A stretch of 64,000 nt of DNA from Bacillus sp. FJAT-45350 (GCF_002335805.1 NZ_NISU01000001.1:2488079-2552078); one strand, 5' to 3'. Counted from the first letter of the stretch, positions 54,264 through 62,392 are shown. Notes: generated by a model not told the origin, from the letters alone. Program-made: numbers and translations.

Positions 54264-54725
54264 GTGAAGACCATCAATGTAGAAGTGAAAACTTGGGAAA
54301 AATATAGAAGACCTCTTTTAAATTTCGTCAAACGATATGATAAAAATGTAGACTGGATTTTTAAATTACGCAGACACCATTTAAGCCAAACAGGTACGAT
54401 AATTAAATTAGCCTTATGGGAAGGAAAAATTATTGCTGCTTTTGCATTTTTAGATTATGGCACAAAAGAATCTCTATTTATAATTTCACCTAGCTACCAA
54501 AATACACACATTGGAACGAAGCTTCTGAAAGAAGTTATCCATGAATTAGGCGTTTGTTACACAAAGCTACCTTACGAACAAGCTGCTCTTCTTAAAACTG
54601 CTCTTCTATCAGGCATGGTAGCATTTAATTATACAGTTGATAATAATGGAAGTATGTTACTTTGGTTGGGTGGAGGACAATGGCATATTGATGACATTTC
54701 AGAACAAGAAGCCTCATGTGAATAG
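54264..54725 (+). CDS. GNAT-fold acetyltransferase-like protein
   Basis: A 153-residue protein. FLDYGTKESLFIISPSYQN, then IGTKLLKEVIHELG, resembles the acetyl-CoA binding strand-helix of GNAT enzymes, although the usual Q/RxxGxG/A loop is only partly kept (NTHIGT). I chose the GTG at 54264, eight bases after GAGGAG; an earlier GTG at 54255 overlaps the stop of the previous gene. It ends the ATP-grasp operon and is followed by a terminator. Its link to the ligases suggests it modifies the same substrate or product; this is inference. Confidence 0.72.
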   Translation: MKTINVEVKTWEKYRRPLLNFVKRYDKNVDWIFKLRRHHLSQTGTIIKLALWEGKIIAAFAFLDYGTKESLFIISPSYQNTHIGTKLLKEVIHELGVCYTKLPYEQAALLKTALLSGMVAFNYTVDNNGSMLLWLGGGQWHIDDISEQEASCE

Positions 54726-54731
54726 AAAGAG

Positions 54732-54771
54732 AAAGGGAATTCTCAAACCGTGGGTGTGAGAGTTCCCTTTT
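54732..54771 (+). terminator. Terminator of the ATP-grasp operon
   Basis: AAAGGGAA-t-TCTCA pairs with TGAGA-g-TTCCCTTT around an 11-nt loop, followed by TTAC. Confidence 0.82.
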
Positions 54772-54851
54772 ACATTAAACAATCACTTTTCTCCCGCTTT
54801 TGTTTATCATATAGTATGCTTATATTATATAGAAGAAAAGGAGCATGATTC

Positions 54852-55067
54852 ATGATCTCACATTTTAATTGGAAAGAACGAGACGCAACACTTATAAAAA
54901 AAGAAATTCAATTCTCATTTTTCTTTAAAGGGGAATACTATCAAGGAATGTACTACTCAGATGGAACAATCACTTGGACTGAACGGCAGCCAGATGGACA
55001 AGCTAAAGAAAATTTAGAAATGCAAATCCATGATTTAATCTTATATCATGTTTACGAAGACCATTAA
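54852..55067 (+). CDS. yheE: YheE family protein
   Basis: A 71-residue soluble protein, MISHFNWKERDATLIKKEIQ to LILYHVYEDH, close in size and wording to YheE of B. subtilis (about 72 aa). Function unknown. The ATG follows AAAAGGAGC. Its place right after the yheC/yheD genes keeps the B. subtilis order. Confidence 0.85.
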   Translation: MISHFNWKERDATLIKKEIQFSFFFKGEYYQGMYYSDGTITWTERQPDGQAKENLEMQIHDLILYHVYEDH

Positions 55068-55070
55068 GCA

Positions 55071-55106
55071 GGAGGCTGGGACAAAAGGTCTTTTGTCCCA
55101 GCCTCC
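55071..55106 (+). terminator. Hairpin after yheE (GGAGGCTGGGACAAAAG type)
   Basis: A perfect 17-bp stem GGAGGCTGGGACAAAAG / CTTTTGTCCCAGCCTCC, directly after the stop codon. There is no T tract beyond it, but the stem itself contains TTTT. It is similar in sequence to the liaH-liaG hairpin. Confidence 0.7.
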
Positions 55107-55199
55107 GAAGCAATGAGCGAAGTCGCTACATCTTTTACAAGGCTTGAAAGGAGTATTTTTTGCCTTTCAAGGCGCGTAGCGAACGGAGCCATTGCACCC
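55107..55199. repeat. Copy of the GCGAAGCC dispersed repeat
   Basis: It begins GAAGCAATGAGCGAAGTCGC, contains a stem-loop (CTTGAAAGG with CCTTTCAAG), and ends GCGTAGCGAACGGAGCC then ATTGCACCC. It is joined directly to the hairpin at 55071. Confidence 0.6.
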
Positions 55200-55237
55200 T
55201 CTATATAAGACTTGTTTCTCAACCTCTCCAATTACAT

Positions 55238-55321
55238 TTATTTATCTTTATAACAGAACCACCAATCTAAACAGTTAAACTTACCTTCTCCAGCAGCTTC
55301 CACTCGTTCTTTTGCTTTCAT
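55238..55321 (-). pseudogene. Possible remnant of a small gene
   Basis: The leftward frame reads MKAKERVEAAGEGKFNCLDW then WFCYKDK and a TAA stop. The frame stays open upstream to 55360, adding EELNTDLI, before a TAG. The composition (Cys, two Trp, Gly-rich turn) looks like true protein. There is no ribosome binding site and the N-terminus seems cut off next to a dispersed repeat. Together with the hairpin and repeat at 55071-55199 this fills the 386-bp gap after yheE. It could instead be a short real gene. Confidence 0.35.
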
Positions 55322-55453
55322 TATTAAGTCAGTATTTAACTCTTCAAATATGTTATTCGTCTATAGGTAAATGCGAACCGTGGTTATGTAATTATTTCCA
55401 CCTTGTATATTTTTCACTATGTTCCTTAAACTAAACTGAAGGGGTGAGATTGA

Positions 55454-55630
55454 ATGAAAAAAGCACGTAATGATTCTTATCAAAAAGCTGAAAAAGAGTA
55501 CTATGATGATGTAGATCGTATGATTAATGAAGGGTTAGGTGGAGGAACAGTTGATATGAAGGATGACTCAGGTATCATTGAAGAAGCACCTGAAATCCCT
55601 GATGAAGAGCCACCTCCACATAAAGCATAA
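55454..55630 (+). CDS. Small acidic protein (58 aa), function unknown
   Basis: The ATG at 55454 follows AAGGGGTGAG. The product is MKKARNDSYQKAEKEYYDDV followed by RMINEGLGGGTVDMKDDSG and an acidic, proline-rich end (APEIPDEEPPPHKA). It is hydrophilic, without cysteines or membrane segment, and likely disordered. A terminator follows at once. Similar small acidic proteins are frequent in sporulating Bacilli; I do not recognise this one. Confidence 0.75.
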   Translation: MKKARNDSYQKAEKEYYDDVDRMINEGLGGGTVDMKDDSGIIEEAPEIPDEEPPPHKA

Positions 55631-55633
55631 TCT

Positions 55634-55662
55634 AAAAGGCTGACACATGGTCAGCCTTTTAT
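55634..55662 (+). terminator. Terminator of the 58-aa protein gene
   Basis: AAAAGGCTGA pairs with TCAGCCTTTT around a 7-nt loop, followed by AT and TTTG, four bases after the stop codon. Confidence 0.9.
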
Positions 55663-55707
55663 TTGTACATATAAAATTAAGTATAAAAACTATTGTCCAA
55701 ACCGTTC

Positions 55708-55977
55708 TTACTGATCTTTGTAAGTAATTTCTTTAACAAGCAAAGTCGATTCACTATGACAATTAGGACAATATAATATATGTGGACATTGGTGTTCACT
55801 ATAATCATTTTGAATACCATCTATTTTTTTCATATCATCAATATCTAAGTAGGCACTATAATCGTCAAAGTAATCAATAATTCTCCCCTTATCTTCTAGA
55901 GCTGTACTACAGTTAGTACAAGAGATTCGTACAGGTTCCATACCATTACACAGCGGACACATATGTGGATTAAGCAT
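55708..55977 (-). CDS. Zinc-ribbon-like small protein, function unknown
   Basis: An 89-residue protein with three CxxC pairs: CPLC (residues 7-10), CTNC (20-23) and CPNC (70-73), plus CPH near residue 64. A central acidic stretch IIDYFDDYSAYLDIDD separates them. This suggests two zinc sites. The start follows AGGGGCAATTAC. No DNA-binding motif is evident. It is leftward between two rightward/leftward small genes, and I know no function for it. Confidence 0.75.
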   Translation of the reverse strand: MLNPHMCPLCNGMEPVRISCTNCSTALEDKGRIIDYFDDYSAYLDIDDMKKIDGIQNDYSEHQCPHILYCPNCHSESTLLVKEITYKDQ

Positions 55978-56057
55978 TGTAATTGCCCCTTTAAAAATAA
56001 AGCTATTTACTGAAAAGAAGAGATGGGTACTCCCACCTCTTCCATGCCATATAATTA

Positions 56058-56270
56058 TTATTGTTGTTGGTAACCACTCATTTGTTGTTCAGCCATTTGA
56101 ACTAGGCGTTTCGTAATTTCTCCACCTACAGACCCGTTTGCACGAGAAGTTGCATCTGGCCCAAGTTGAACACCAAACTCTTGAGCGATTTCATACTTCA
56201 TTTGGTCTAAAGCTTGTTGAACGCCAGGTACTACTAATTGGTTAGAGCTGTTATTGTTGTTCGTTGCCAT
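56058..56270 (-). CDS. sspB: Alpha/beta-type small acid-soluble spore protein
   Basis: A 70-residue SASP. It has [17 protein letters not shown], containing the germination-protease cleavage site, and [20 protein letters not shown], the two DNA-binding signatures. The protein saturates spore DNA and protects it, then is degraded on germination. The ATG at 56270 lies behind GGGAGGTGATT. The symbol follows position near yheE (as sspB in B. subtilis); other alpha/beta names would fit sequence equally. Forespore expression (SigG) is expected. Confidence 0.95.
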   Translation of the reverse strand: MATNNNNSSNQLVVPGVQQALDQMKYEIAQEFGVQLGPDATSRANGSVGGEITKRLVQMAEQQMSGYQQQ

Positions 56271-56420
56271 GTGAATCACCTCCCTTTGTAATACTATTGT
56301 GAGACAAAAGGGCCTATCCTATGTAAAAACCTCATTAGTAATATTTAGGGAAAAGTCAAGATAAATTATGAGTTACGGGTTATGAATTATGAACAAAATC
56401 CGATAGCGAAATTTATTAAA

Positions 56421-56498
56421 AGCAATGTGGGAAGCCACTACATGTTTTCTTGTCACTGAACGAGTAGTGCGCGAAGCCATTGCCCTTCTTTGAATACA
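56421..56498. repeat. Copy of the GCGAAGCC dispersed repeat
   Basis: AGCAATGTGGGAAGCCACTAC opens it (one base before the start given), then CTTGTCACTGAACGAGTAGTG and GCGAAGCCATTGCCCTTCTT. It is very close to the copies at 58611 and 27084, including the trailing CTTCTTTGAA..ACAC. Confidence 0.65.
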
Positions 56499-56548
56499 CT
56501 TTCAATTTTCCACATTAAAGAATTTTAAAATTCCTAAGCAACAATGAA

Positions 56549-56588
56549 AAGCTACACAAAAGTAACCTTGGTTACTTTTGTGTAGCTT
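56549..56588 (-). terminator. Terminator of the AMP-forming ligase gene
   Basis: A perfect 19-bp stem AAGCTACACAAAAGTAACC / GGTTACTTTTGTGTAGCTT with a 2-nt loop, followed leftward by TTTTC. Confidence 0.85.
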
Positions 56589-56622
56589 AAAAATTCATAA
56601 CTCATAATTTATCATTACTAAT

Positions 56623-58563
56623 TTACTTACCAAGTTTTCTTATCGCATCTACTGCTTGTGGATTTTCTAATGACGATAAGTCTCCTGCATCTTTATCTAA
56701 GTATGCAGCCTTAATTGCTCGACGCATAACTTTTGCATTCCTCGTTTTTGGGAGGTCTTTGACAAAGTGAATTGATTTTGGTCGTAATGCCTTACCCATC
56801 TTTTCTGCTACTAAGTTTAATAATTCTTTCTTTAGTTCCTCTGATTCTTCAACACCTGAATGGAGCACTGCAAAGCAAACTGCTGCTTCTCCTTTTACCT
56901 CATCTGGAATTCCAATTGTACCTGCTTCAATGACAGATGAGTGCTCTACTAAAATAGATTCAACCTCTGCAGGACCTAATCGTTTACCAGCAACATTCAA
57001 AATATCATCAGACCGTCCAGTAATTGTCCAGAACCCTTCATCGTCTTTTATAACCCAATCACCATGAACCCAAACATCACTCCATCGACTCCAGTAAGCC
57101 TCCTCATAACGCTCAGGCTCTTTCCAAAATCCATTTGTCATTCCTACCCAAGGTTTCGTCAACACTAACTCTCCTACTTCATTCGTAACAGGCTTTCCTT
57201 CATCATTAAATACATTAACGTCCATTCCAGGTAGTGGCGAATTAAACGTAATTGGCCCTATTGGTCTAATTAATACATTGCCTAAAATCCCACCAGATAT
57301 TTCTGTTCCACCTGAATAATTAAATATAGGTATTCTAGACTTTCCAATTTTCTCGAATAGCCACATCCACGGCTCAGGGTTCCACGGCTCACCAGTTGAC
57401 CCAATAACCTTTAAACTACTAATATCATGCTGATTAGCCCACGATTCTCCATGCTTCATCATACCTCTAATAAGAGTAGGAGAAATTCCGAGATGCGTTA
57501 CCTTATGGTCTTCTACAAGCTTCCATAGACGGTTTGGCTCCGGAAAATCAGGTGTTCCTTCATAGAGGACTATTGATGCACCATTTAATAATCCACCAAA
57601 AACTAAAAATGGACCCATCATCCATCCCATATCAGTGAACCAAAACAGTCTTTCACCTTTTTGGACATCCATACCGATTCCAGCATCAAAAGCAGATTTC
57701 AAAGGAAATCCTGCATGGGTATGTACTGCACCCTTTGGTCTTCCTGTTGTACCTGATGTATAGATAAGCATAAGTGGATCGGAACTGTTCATTTTTTCTG
57801 TCTCATTTAACGGCTCTGACTCTGCAATTGCCTGCCAATCAACGTCACGTTTATCATCCCAAGGAATATCTCTTTCTAAGCGACGATATACTACTACTTT
57901 TTCAATAGACGGTGAAATCGCTACAGCTTTATCCGCCTCTTCCTTCATAGCGACAGGCTTTCCTCTACGCAAAAATCCATCCGCTGTAATTAGCATTTTT
58001 GCTTCAGATGCATTTAACCTTGTTGCAATTGCATCTGCTCCATAACCAGAAAAAACAGGAGAGTATATAGCTCCTATTTTTGAAATGGCTAGCATGGCAA
58101 TAACGGTTTGAGGAACCATTGGCATATAAATCGCAGCAATATCTCCTTTTCCTAACCCATTTACTTTTAACCCTTTAGATACTTTAGCAATTTCTTCACT
58201 TAATTCGGCAAACGTATACTGTTCAACAATACCATCTTCACCTTCCCAGATGAGTGCGATGTTAGCTGCAGTTTCTTTATTTTGAGCCCATTTTTCAACA
58301 GCATTATGTACAGTATTCATTTCACCATTCACATACCATTCGGGCCATTTCATACCTTTTGATAAATCTAATGTTTGATTATATTGCTTGTACCAATCAA
58401 TTTCTAGAACCTTTTCCGCCTCTGTCCAAAACCAAGAAACGTCATCTGTACATGCTTTTAGAAATTCCTCATAATCAGTAAACCCTAATTGATTCATCCA
58501 CTGATACAATCGTGACGATTGAATTAACTCTTCAGTAGGAAACCAAACTGCTTTTTCTGTCAT
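56623..58563 (-). CDS. Large AMP-forming acyl-CoA synthetase (acetyl-/acetoacetyl-CoA synthetase type)
   Basis: A 646-residue ligase. The N-terminal extension WFPTEELIQSSRLYQWMNQL, followed by WYVNGEMNTVHNAVEKWA, marks the long ACS/AACS branch. The AMP motif is LIYTSGTTGRPKGAVHTHAG; other motifs are FNYSGGTEISGG, ITGRSDDILNVAGKRLGPAEV and the C-terminal lysine in LPKTRNAKVMRR. It is the last gene of the leucine-type catabolic operon, where acetoacetate is an end product. Acetoacetate or a short acyl acid is therefore a fair substrate guess. The ATG at 58563 follows AGGGGTGATG. Confidence 0.85.
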   Translation of the reverse strand: MTEKAVWFPTEELIQSSRLYQWMNQLGFTDYEEFLKACTDDVSWFWTEAEKVLEIDWYKQYNQTLDLSKGMKWPEWYVNGEMNTVHNAVEKWAQNKETAANIALIWEGEDGIVEQYTFAELSEEIAKVSKGLKVNGLGKGDIAAIYMPMVPQTVIAMLAISKIGAIYSPVFSGYGADAIATRLNASEAKMLITADGFLRRGKPVAMKEEADKAVAISPSIEKVVVYRRLERDIPWDDKRDVDWQAIAESEPLNETEKMNSSDPLMLIYTSGTTGRPKGAVHTHAGFPLKSAFDAGIGMDVQKGERLFWFTDMGWMMGPFLVFGGLLNGASIVLYEGTPDFPEPNRLWKLVEDHKVTHLGISPTLIRGMMKHGESWANQHDISSLKVIGSTGEPWNPEPWMWLFEKIGKSRIPIFNYSGGTEISGGILGNVLIRPIGPITFNSPLPGMDVNVFNDEGKPVTNEVGELVLTKPWVGMTNGFWKEPERYEEAYWSRWSDVWVHGDWVIKDDEGFWTITGRSDDILNVAGKRLGPAEVESILVEHSSVIEAGTIGIPDEVKGEAAVCFAVLHSGVEESEELKKELLNLVAEKMGKALRPKSIHFVKDLPKTRNAKVMRRAIKAAYLDKDAGDLSSLENPQAVDAIRKLGK

Positions 58564-58582
58564 AAACATCACCCCTAAGAAC

Positions 58583-58705
58583 AAAATTCGCAAAGCGAAC
58601 TTTTATTGGATACAATGAGCGAAGCCACTACCTAGTTTAAAGTCCAGTGAGAAGCAATTTTCTTGTCACTGGACGAGTAGTGTGCGAAGCCATTGCTCAT
58701 CTTGC
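58583..58705. repeat. Longest copy of the GCGAAGCC dispersed repeat
   Basis: It starts AAAATTCGCAAAGCGAACTT, then TACAATGAGCGAAGCCACTAC (58611). The central stem is GTCCAGTGAGAAG...CTTGTCACTGGAC, and GAGTAGTGTGCGAAGCCATTGC closes it. The leading TTCGCAAAGCGAA palindrome also appears, degraded, before the copy at 56421. It sits between two genes of one operon without an obvious terminator. Confidence 0.65.
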
Positions 58706-58750
58706 ATATTTGTATATACTTTTACTCCTTAAATTACTTTTGAATACTTT

Positions 58751-60280
58751 TTAGACAGGATATACTGGGTGTTTGCGTTCAGTAAATACTAAATATTTTG
58801 ACATATATGCTGATAATCGCTTATTAAGTTCATCTCTTAATGAGTTTGCTGGAATAACACCATCAATAACCATTTCAGATGCTAAACGATAAATATCTAT
58901 ATTTTCTTTATACTCTTCACGTTTTTGAGCGATAAAATCTTGTCGCTCTTCCTCTGGTAATGCTGCTATTTTATTAGCGTATACTGCATTTACAGCTGCT
59001 TCAGGTCCCATTACGGCAATTTGTGCACTTGGTAATGCTAAGCAACAATCTGGCTCGAACGCTGGACCTGCCATTGCATATAAACCAGCACCGTATGCTT
59101 TTCGCACAATAATAGAAATCTTAGGTACTGATGCTTCTGACATAGCTGAAATCATTTTTGCCCCGTGACGAATAATCCCTGCTCGTTCTACCTTTGTACC
59201 AATCATAAAGCCTGGAATATCAGCTAAGAACACTAATGGGATGTTATAGGCATCACATAGCGTAATAAACTTTGCTGCCTTATCTGCAGAATCGTGGAAC
59301 AATACGCCACCCTTCATTCGAGGCTGATTCGCAATAATTCCAACAGATTGACCATTCATTCTCGCTAACCCAGTAATTAATTCTGGTGCAAAAAGTTTCT
59401 TGATTTCGAAAAATGAGTCTTCATCAATAATTCTATTAATCAAATCATGCATATTAAATGGTGCGTTTTGATTTTTAGGAATTAACTCCTCTAATGTTTT
59501 TTCAAAATGCTTAGGTTCTTTAACCTCTTGAACTGGAGGCTTTTCACTATAATTAGACGGGAAATAGGATAGGTAATTACGAGCCATTTCAATTGCTTCC
59601 TGCTCAGTCTTAGCCAAAATATCACCACAACCAGATACTGAGCAATGCATCTTAGCACCACCCATTTCTTCTAATGACACTTTTTCACCAATAACCATTT
59701 CTGCCATGCGTGGTGAACCTAAGTACATTGAAGCATTTCCGTCTACCATCACGACAATATCACAAAAAGCAGGAATATACGCGCCACCGGCAGCTGATGG
59801 ACCAAATAATAAACAAATTTGAGGAACACGACCTGATAACTTTACTTGATTATAGAAAATTCTCCCTGCACCACGTCTACCTGGGAACATTTCTATTTGG
59901 TCTGTAATTCTCGCGCCAGCAGAGTCAACAAGATAAAGCATAGGTACATTTAGCTTTTCTGCTGTTTCCTGAATACGAATGATTTTCTCAACCGTTCGCG
60001 CTCCCCAAGAACCTGCCTTTACTGTAGAATCATTTGCCATAACACATACCGTTTGGCCATTTACTTTACCAATGCCAGTAACAACCCCATCTGCTGGTAA
60101 TCCTTCCGCCATACAATTCGCGAAGAAACCATCTTCTACTTCAACACCTTCATCAAACAATAGTTCTAAACGTTCACGTACAAATAACTTTCCCTTTTCA
60201 GCATTACTTTCATGGTATTTAGGAGAACCCCCCTTTTCAATTGCTTCGACACGTTCTTGTAAATCTTTTTCAAATGACAT
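58751..60280 (-). CDS. yngE: Acyl-CoA carboxylase carboxyltransferase subunit (methylcrotonyl-CoA type)
   Basis: A 509-residue carboxyltransferase of the PccB/MccB family. It has the CoA-binding region VDSAGARITDQIEMFPGRRG, FGPSAAGGAYIPAFCDIVVM, and the carboxybiotin region IPGFMIGTKVERAGIIRHGAKM with KISIIVRKAYGAGLYAMAGP. Joined with the biotin carboxylase and biotin carrier of this operon it would carboxylate 3-methylcrotonyl-CoA in leucine breakdown. B. subtilis YngE is the likely orthologue. The ATG follows AAAGGAGGCGG. Confidence 0.9.
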   Translation of the reverse strand: MSFEKDLQERVEAIEKGGSPKYHESNAEKGKLFVRERLELLFDEGVEVEDGFFANCMAEGLPADGVVTGIGKVNGQTVCVMANDSTVKAGSWGARTVEKIIRIQETAEKLNVPMLYLVDSAGARITDQIEMFPGRRGAGRIFYNQVKLSGRVPQICLLFGPSAAGGAYIPAFCDIVVMVDGNASMYLGSPRMAEMVIGEKVSLEEMGGAKMHCSVSGCGDILAKTEQEAIEMARNYLSYFPSNYSEKPPVQEVKEPKHFEKTLEELIPKNQNAPFNMHDLINRIIDEDSFFEIKKLFAPELITGLARMNGQSVGIIANQPRMKGGVLFHDSADKAAKFITLCDAYNIPLVFLADIPGFMIGTKVERAGIIRHGAKMISAMSEASVPKISIIVRKAYGAGLYAMAGPAFEPDCCLALPSAQIAVMGPEAAVNAVYANKIAALPEEERQDFIAQKREEYKENIDIYRLASEMVIDGVIPANSLRDELNKRLSAYMSKYLVFTERKHPVYPV

Positions 60281-60338
60281 CTATTCCGCCTCCTTTAATA
60301 AGATATTGTCTATAGTAGGAATTTACGTTTGCTCTTAT

Positions 60339-61118
60339 TTATTCACCTTTGTAACTCGGAGATCTTTTTTCCTTAAAGGCAGCTAAACCCTCTAACCTGT
60401 CTTTAGTTGGAATTGTGATTTCATACGCTTTTTGCTCTATTGATAAGCCAGTAGCAATATCAGTTTCTAATCCTTTTTCAATTGCAAACTTTGCCTGTTG
60501 AATTGCCACAGGACCATTTGCAGAAATTTGTTTTGCTATTTCTAATGCCTTATCCATTAGTAAACCAATGGGAACAACATGCTCTACTAAACCAATTTTT
60601 TCTGCCTCTATCGCATCAATTCGTTTAGCCGTATAAATCATTTCCTTCGCTTTTCCTTTTCCGACTAATCTTGGAAGACGCTGAGTACCACCTGCTCCAG
60701 GAATAATTGCTAAGGAGGTTTCTGTTAATCCCATCTTGCAATGATCTGATGCTATTCGAATGTCTGATGCAAGAGCTAGCTCTAACCCACCACCAAACGC
60801 AACACCGTTTAATGCAGTAATAACAGGCTGTGGTAATGCTTCTACATCATCAACATTCCCCCTTATAAGAGAAACCGTTCGTTTCACTTCAGTAGGACTC
60901 ATAGTCGCACGTTCCTTTAAATCTGCTCCAGCACAAAATGCTTTTTCACCAGAACCTGTAATGATGACACAACGTACCTCTGGGTTAAACTTTATCTCCA
61001 TCAATACTTCATGAAGGTCATAAAGCATTTGAACTGATAATGCATTGGCTGCATTGGCTCTATTTAACGTAACTGTAGCTACTCCTTCGTTAAGTGAAAA
61101 GAGAACTTGCTTTTCCAT
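60339..61118 (-). CDS. yngF: Enoyl-CoA hydratase (3-methylglutaconyl-CoA hydratase type)
   Basis: A 259-residue crotonase. Motifs: RANAANALSVQML, GSGEKAFCAGADLKERA (oxyanion hole) and ALNGVAFGGGLELALASDIR, then TSLAIIPGAGGTQRLPRLVG with the catalytic region. It would hydrate 3-methylglutaconyl-CoA to HMG-CoA. I chose the ATG at 61118, eight bases after GAGGAGG; nearer in-frame starts overlap that site. Length equals that recalled for YngF. Confidence 0.9.
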   Translation of the reverse strand: MEKQVLFSLNEGVATVTLNRANAANALSVQMLYDLHEVLMEIKFNPEVRCVIITGSGEKAFCAGADLKERATMSPTEVKRTVSLIRGNVDDVEALPQPVITALNGVAFGGGLELALASDIRIASDHCKMGLTETSLAIIPGAGGTQRLPRLVGKGKAKEMIYTAKRIDAIEAEKIGLVEHVVPIGLLMDKALEIAKQISANGPVAIQQAKFAIEKGLETDIATGLSIEQKAYEITIPTKDRLEGLAAFKEKRSPSYKGE

Positions 61119-61148
61119 TTCCATCTCCTCCTCACTCAAATTGTCTAA

Positions 61149-62060
61149 CTATGTAAGACAACCTGATGCTTTAGCTGCTTGTAAATTATGACTAGGCAAC
61201 GGTTTTTCCATCTTTTCTTCAATCCATTTTGCTGCTTGAATCAGCTTATCTTGATTAACTCCAGTTTCAATTCCCATGCCTTGTAGCATATAAACTAAAT
61301 CATCAGTTGCCACGTTACCTGAAGCACCTGGTGCATAAGGACAACCACCTAATCCACCAATTGCACTATCAAAATTCGTAATTCCCATATCAAGAGAAGC
61401 AACAATGTTTGCTAGGGCAGTTCCTCGTGTATCATGAAAATGCATCGCTAGCTGATCAGATGAAAAACGTTTTAGAAGAACTTCTAGCACTCGTTGTATT
61501 TGAGCTGGATTGGCAACTCCTATCGTATCTCCGAGTGATAGCTCGTCAATTCCGATTTCAAATAGCGATTCTGAAACTCTAATAACGTTTTCAACGTCAA
61601 CATCATTTTCATATGGACAACCAAACACGGTTGAAACATACCCTCTTGTCGTTTTATCTGCTTCTTTCGCCCCATCGATTACTTCTTTTAAAACGGGAAA
61701 AGTTTCGGCTATCGATTTGTTTATGTTTTTCTGGTTATGTGTTTCACTTGCTGACATAAACACAGATACTTCATCGATATTGGCAGATAACGCACGGTCG
61801 AGCCCTCGCATATTCGGTACTAACGCTGCATAAATGATGTCCTTATGACGTTCAACACCCTTTGATACCTCGAGTGCATCTGCCAAGGCAGGAATCCACT
61901 TCGGATGAACAAAGGATGTAATTTCTATATAAGAAAGACCGGTATTTGAAAGCTGATTAATCCACGCAATTTTATCTTCTGTATCAATAAATTTTGTCTC
62001 ATTCTGAAGACCATCTCTTGGTCCAACTTCTTTAATCTTCACTTTATTTGGGAACTTCAT
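61149..62060 (-). CDS. yngG: Hydroxymethylglutaryl-CoA lyase
   Basis: A 303-residue lyase of the HMGL-like TIM-barrel family. It starts KVKIKEVGPRDGLQNETKFI (metal and catalytic aspartate) and has FHDTRGTALANIVASLDMGI. The C-terminal cysteine signature is GGLGGCPYAPGASGNVATDD. It splits HMG-CoA into acetoacetate and acetyl-CoA, the last step of leucine degradation. RBS GAAAGGGGAG precedes the ATG. Third of the operon's core enzymes. Confidence 0.95.
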   Translation of the reverse strand: MKFPNKVKIKEVGPRDGLQNETKFIDTEDKIAWINQLSNTGLSYIEITSFVHPKWIPALADALEVSKGVERHKDIIYAALVPNMRGLDRALSANIDEVSVFMSASETHNQKNINKSIAETFPVLKEVIDGAKEADKTTRGYVSTVFGCPYENDVDVENVIRVSESLFEIGIDELSLGDTIGVANPAQIQRVLEVLLKRFSSDQLAMHFHDTRGTALANIVASLDMGITNFDSAIGGLGGCPYAPGASGNVATDDLVYMLQGMGIETGVNQDKLIQAAKWIEEKMEKPLPSHNLQAAKASGCLT

Positions 62061-62179
62061 TGTTTCTCCCCTTTCTTGCCATCAAGATTATGTTCAACAG
62101 GGAATAACGAGAGAAAAATTTCAGTTAAGAAAACTGTCTCCCGTTCCCCAAACTTTGAACATTCACTGCGTGATCGTTT

Positions 62180-62392
62180 TTATTCAAGCTCTAGCAATAC
62201 CTCGCCCTCATCAACAAAATCCCCTTCATTTTTGAATAGTTCTTTTACCGTTCCACTTTCTTCAGAAGCAATTGGAATTTCCATTTTCATTGATTCTAAG
62301 ATTGCAACATCCTGTCCCTCTTCAACTGTATCTCCTACCTGAACTAATACTTTCCATAGGTTTCCTGCCATATTTGATGTAACTTGACTCAT
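62180..62392 (-). CDS. yngHB: Biotin/lipoyl attachment carrier protein
   Basis: A 70-residue single-domain biotin carrier. The biotinylated lysine is in the classic motif AILESMKMEIPIASEESGTV, followed by a second half ending DEGEVLLELE. It shuttles the carboxylated biotin between the carboxylase (upstream gene) and carboxyltransferase (YngE). The ATG follows AGGGGGAATT. A 119-bp gap to yngG contains an imperfect hairpin (GGGAACGGGAGA with TCTCTCGTT..TCCC), possibly a processing site. Confidence 0.93.
   Translation of the reverse strand: MSQVTSNMAGNLWKVLVQVGDTVEEGQDVAILESMKMEIPIASEESGTVKELFKNEGDFVDEGEVLLELE

Larger units (their letters stand above)
56360..56613. repeat. AT-rich 16-bp inverted repeats enclosing a repeat copy and a terminator
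   Basis: GATAAATTATGAGTTA at 56360-56375 is perfectly complementary to TAACTCATAATTTATC at 56598-56613. Between them lie a GCGAAGCC repeat copy and a strong terminator hairpin. This accounts for the 352-bp gap before the AMP-forming ligase gene. A weaker version of the AT-rich pair flanks the yhaM terminator. Confidence 0.6.
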
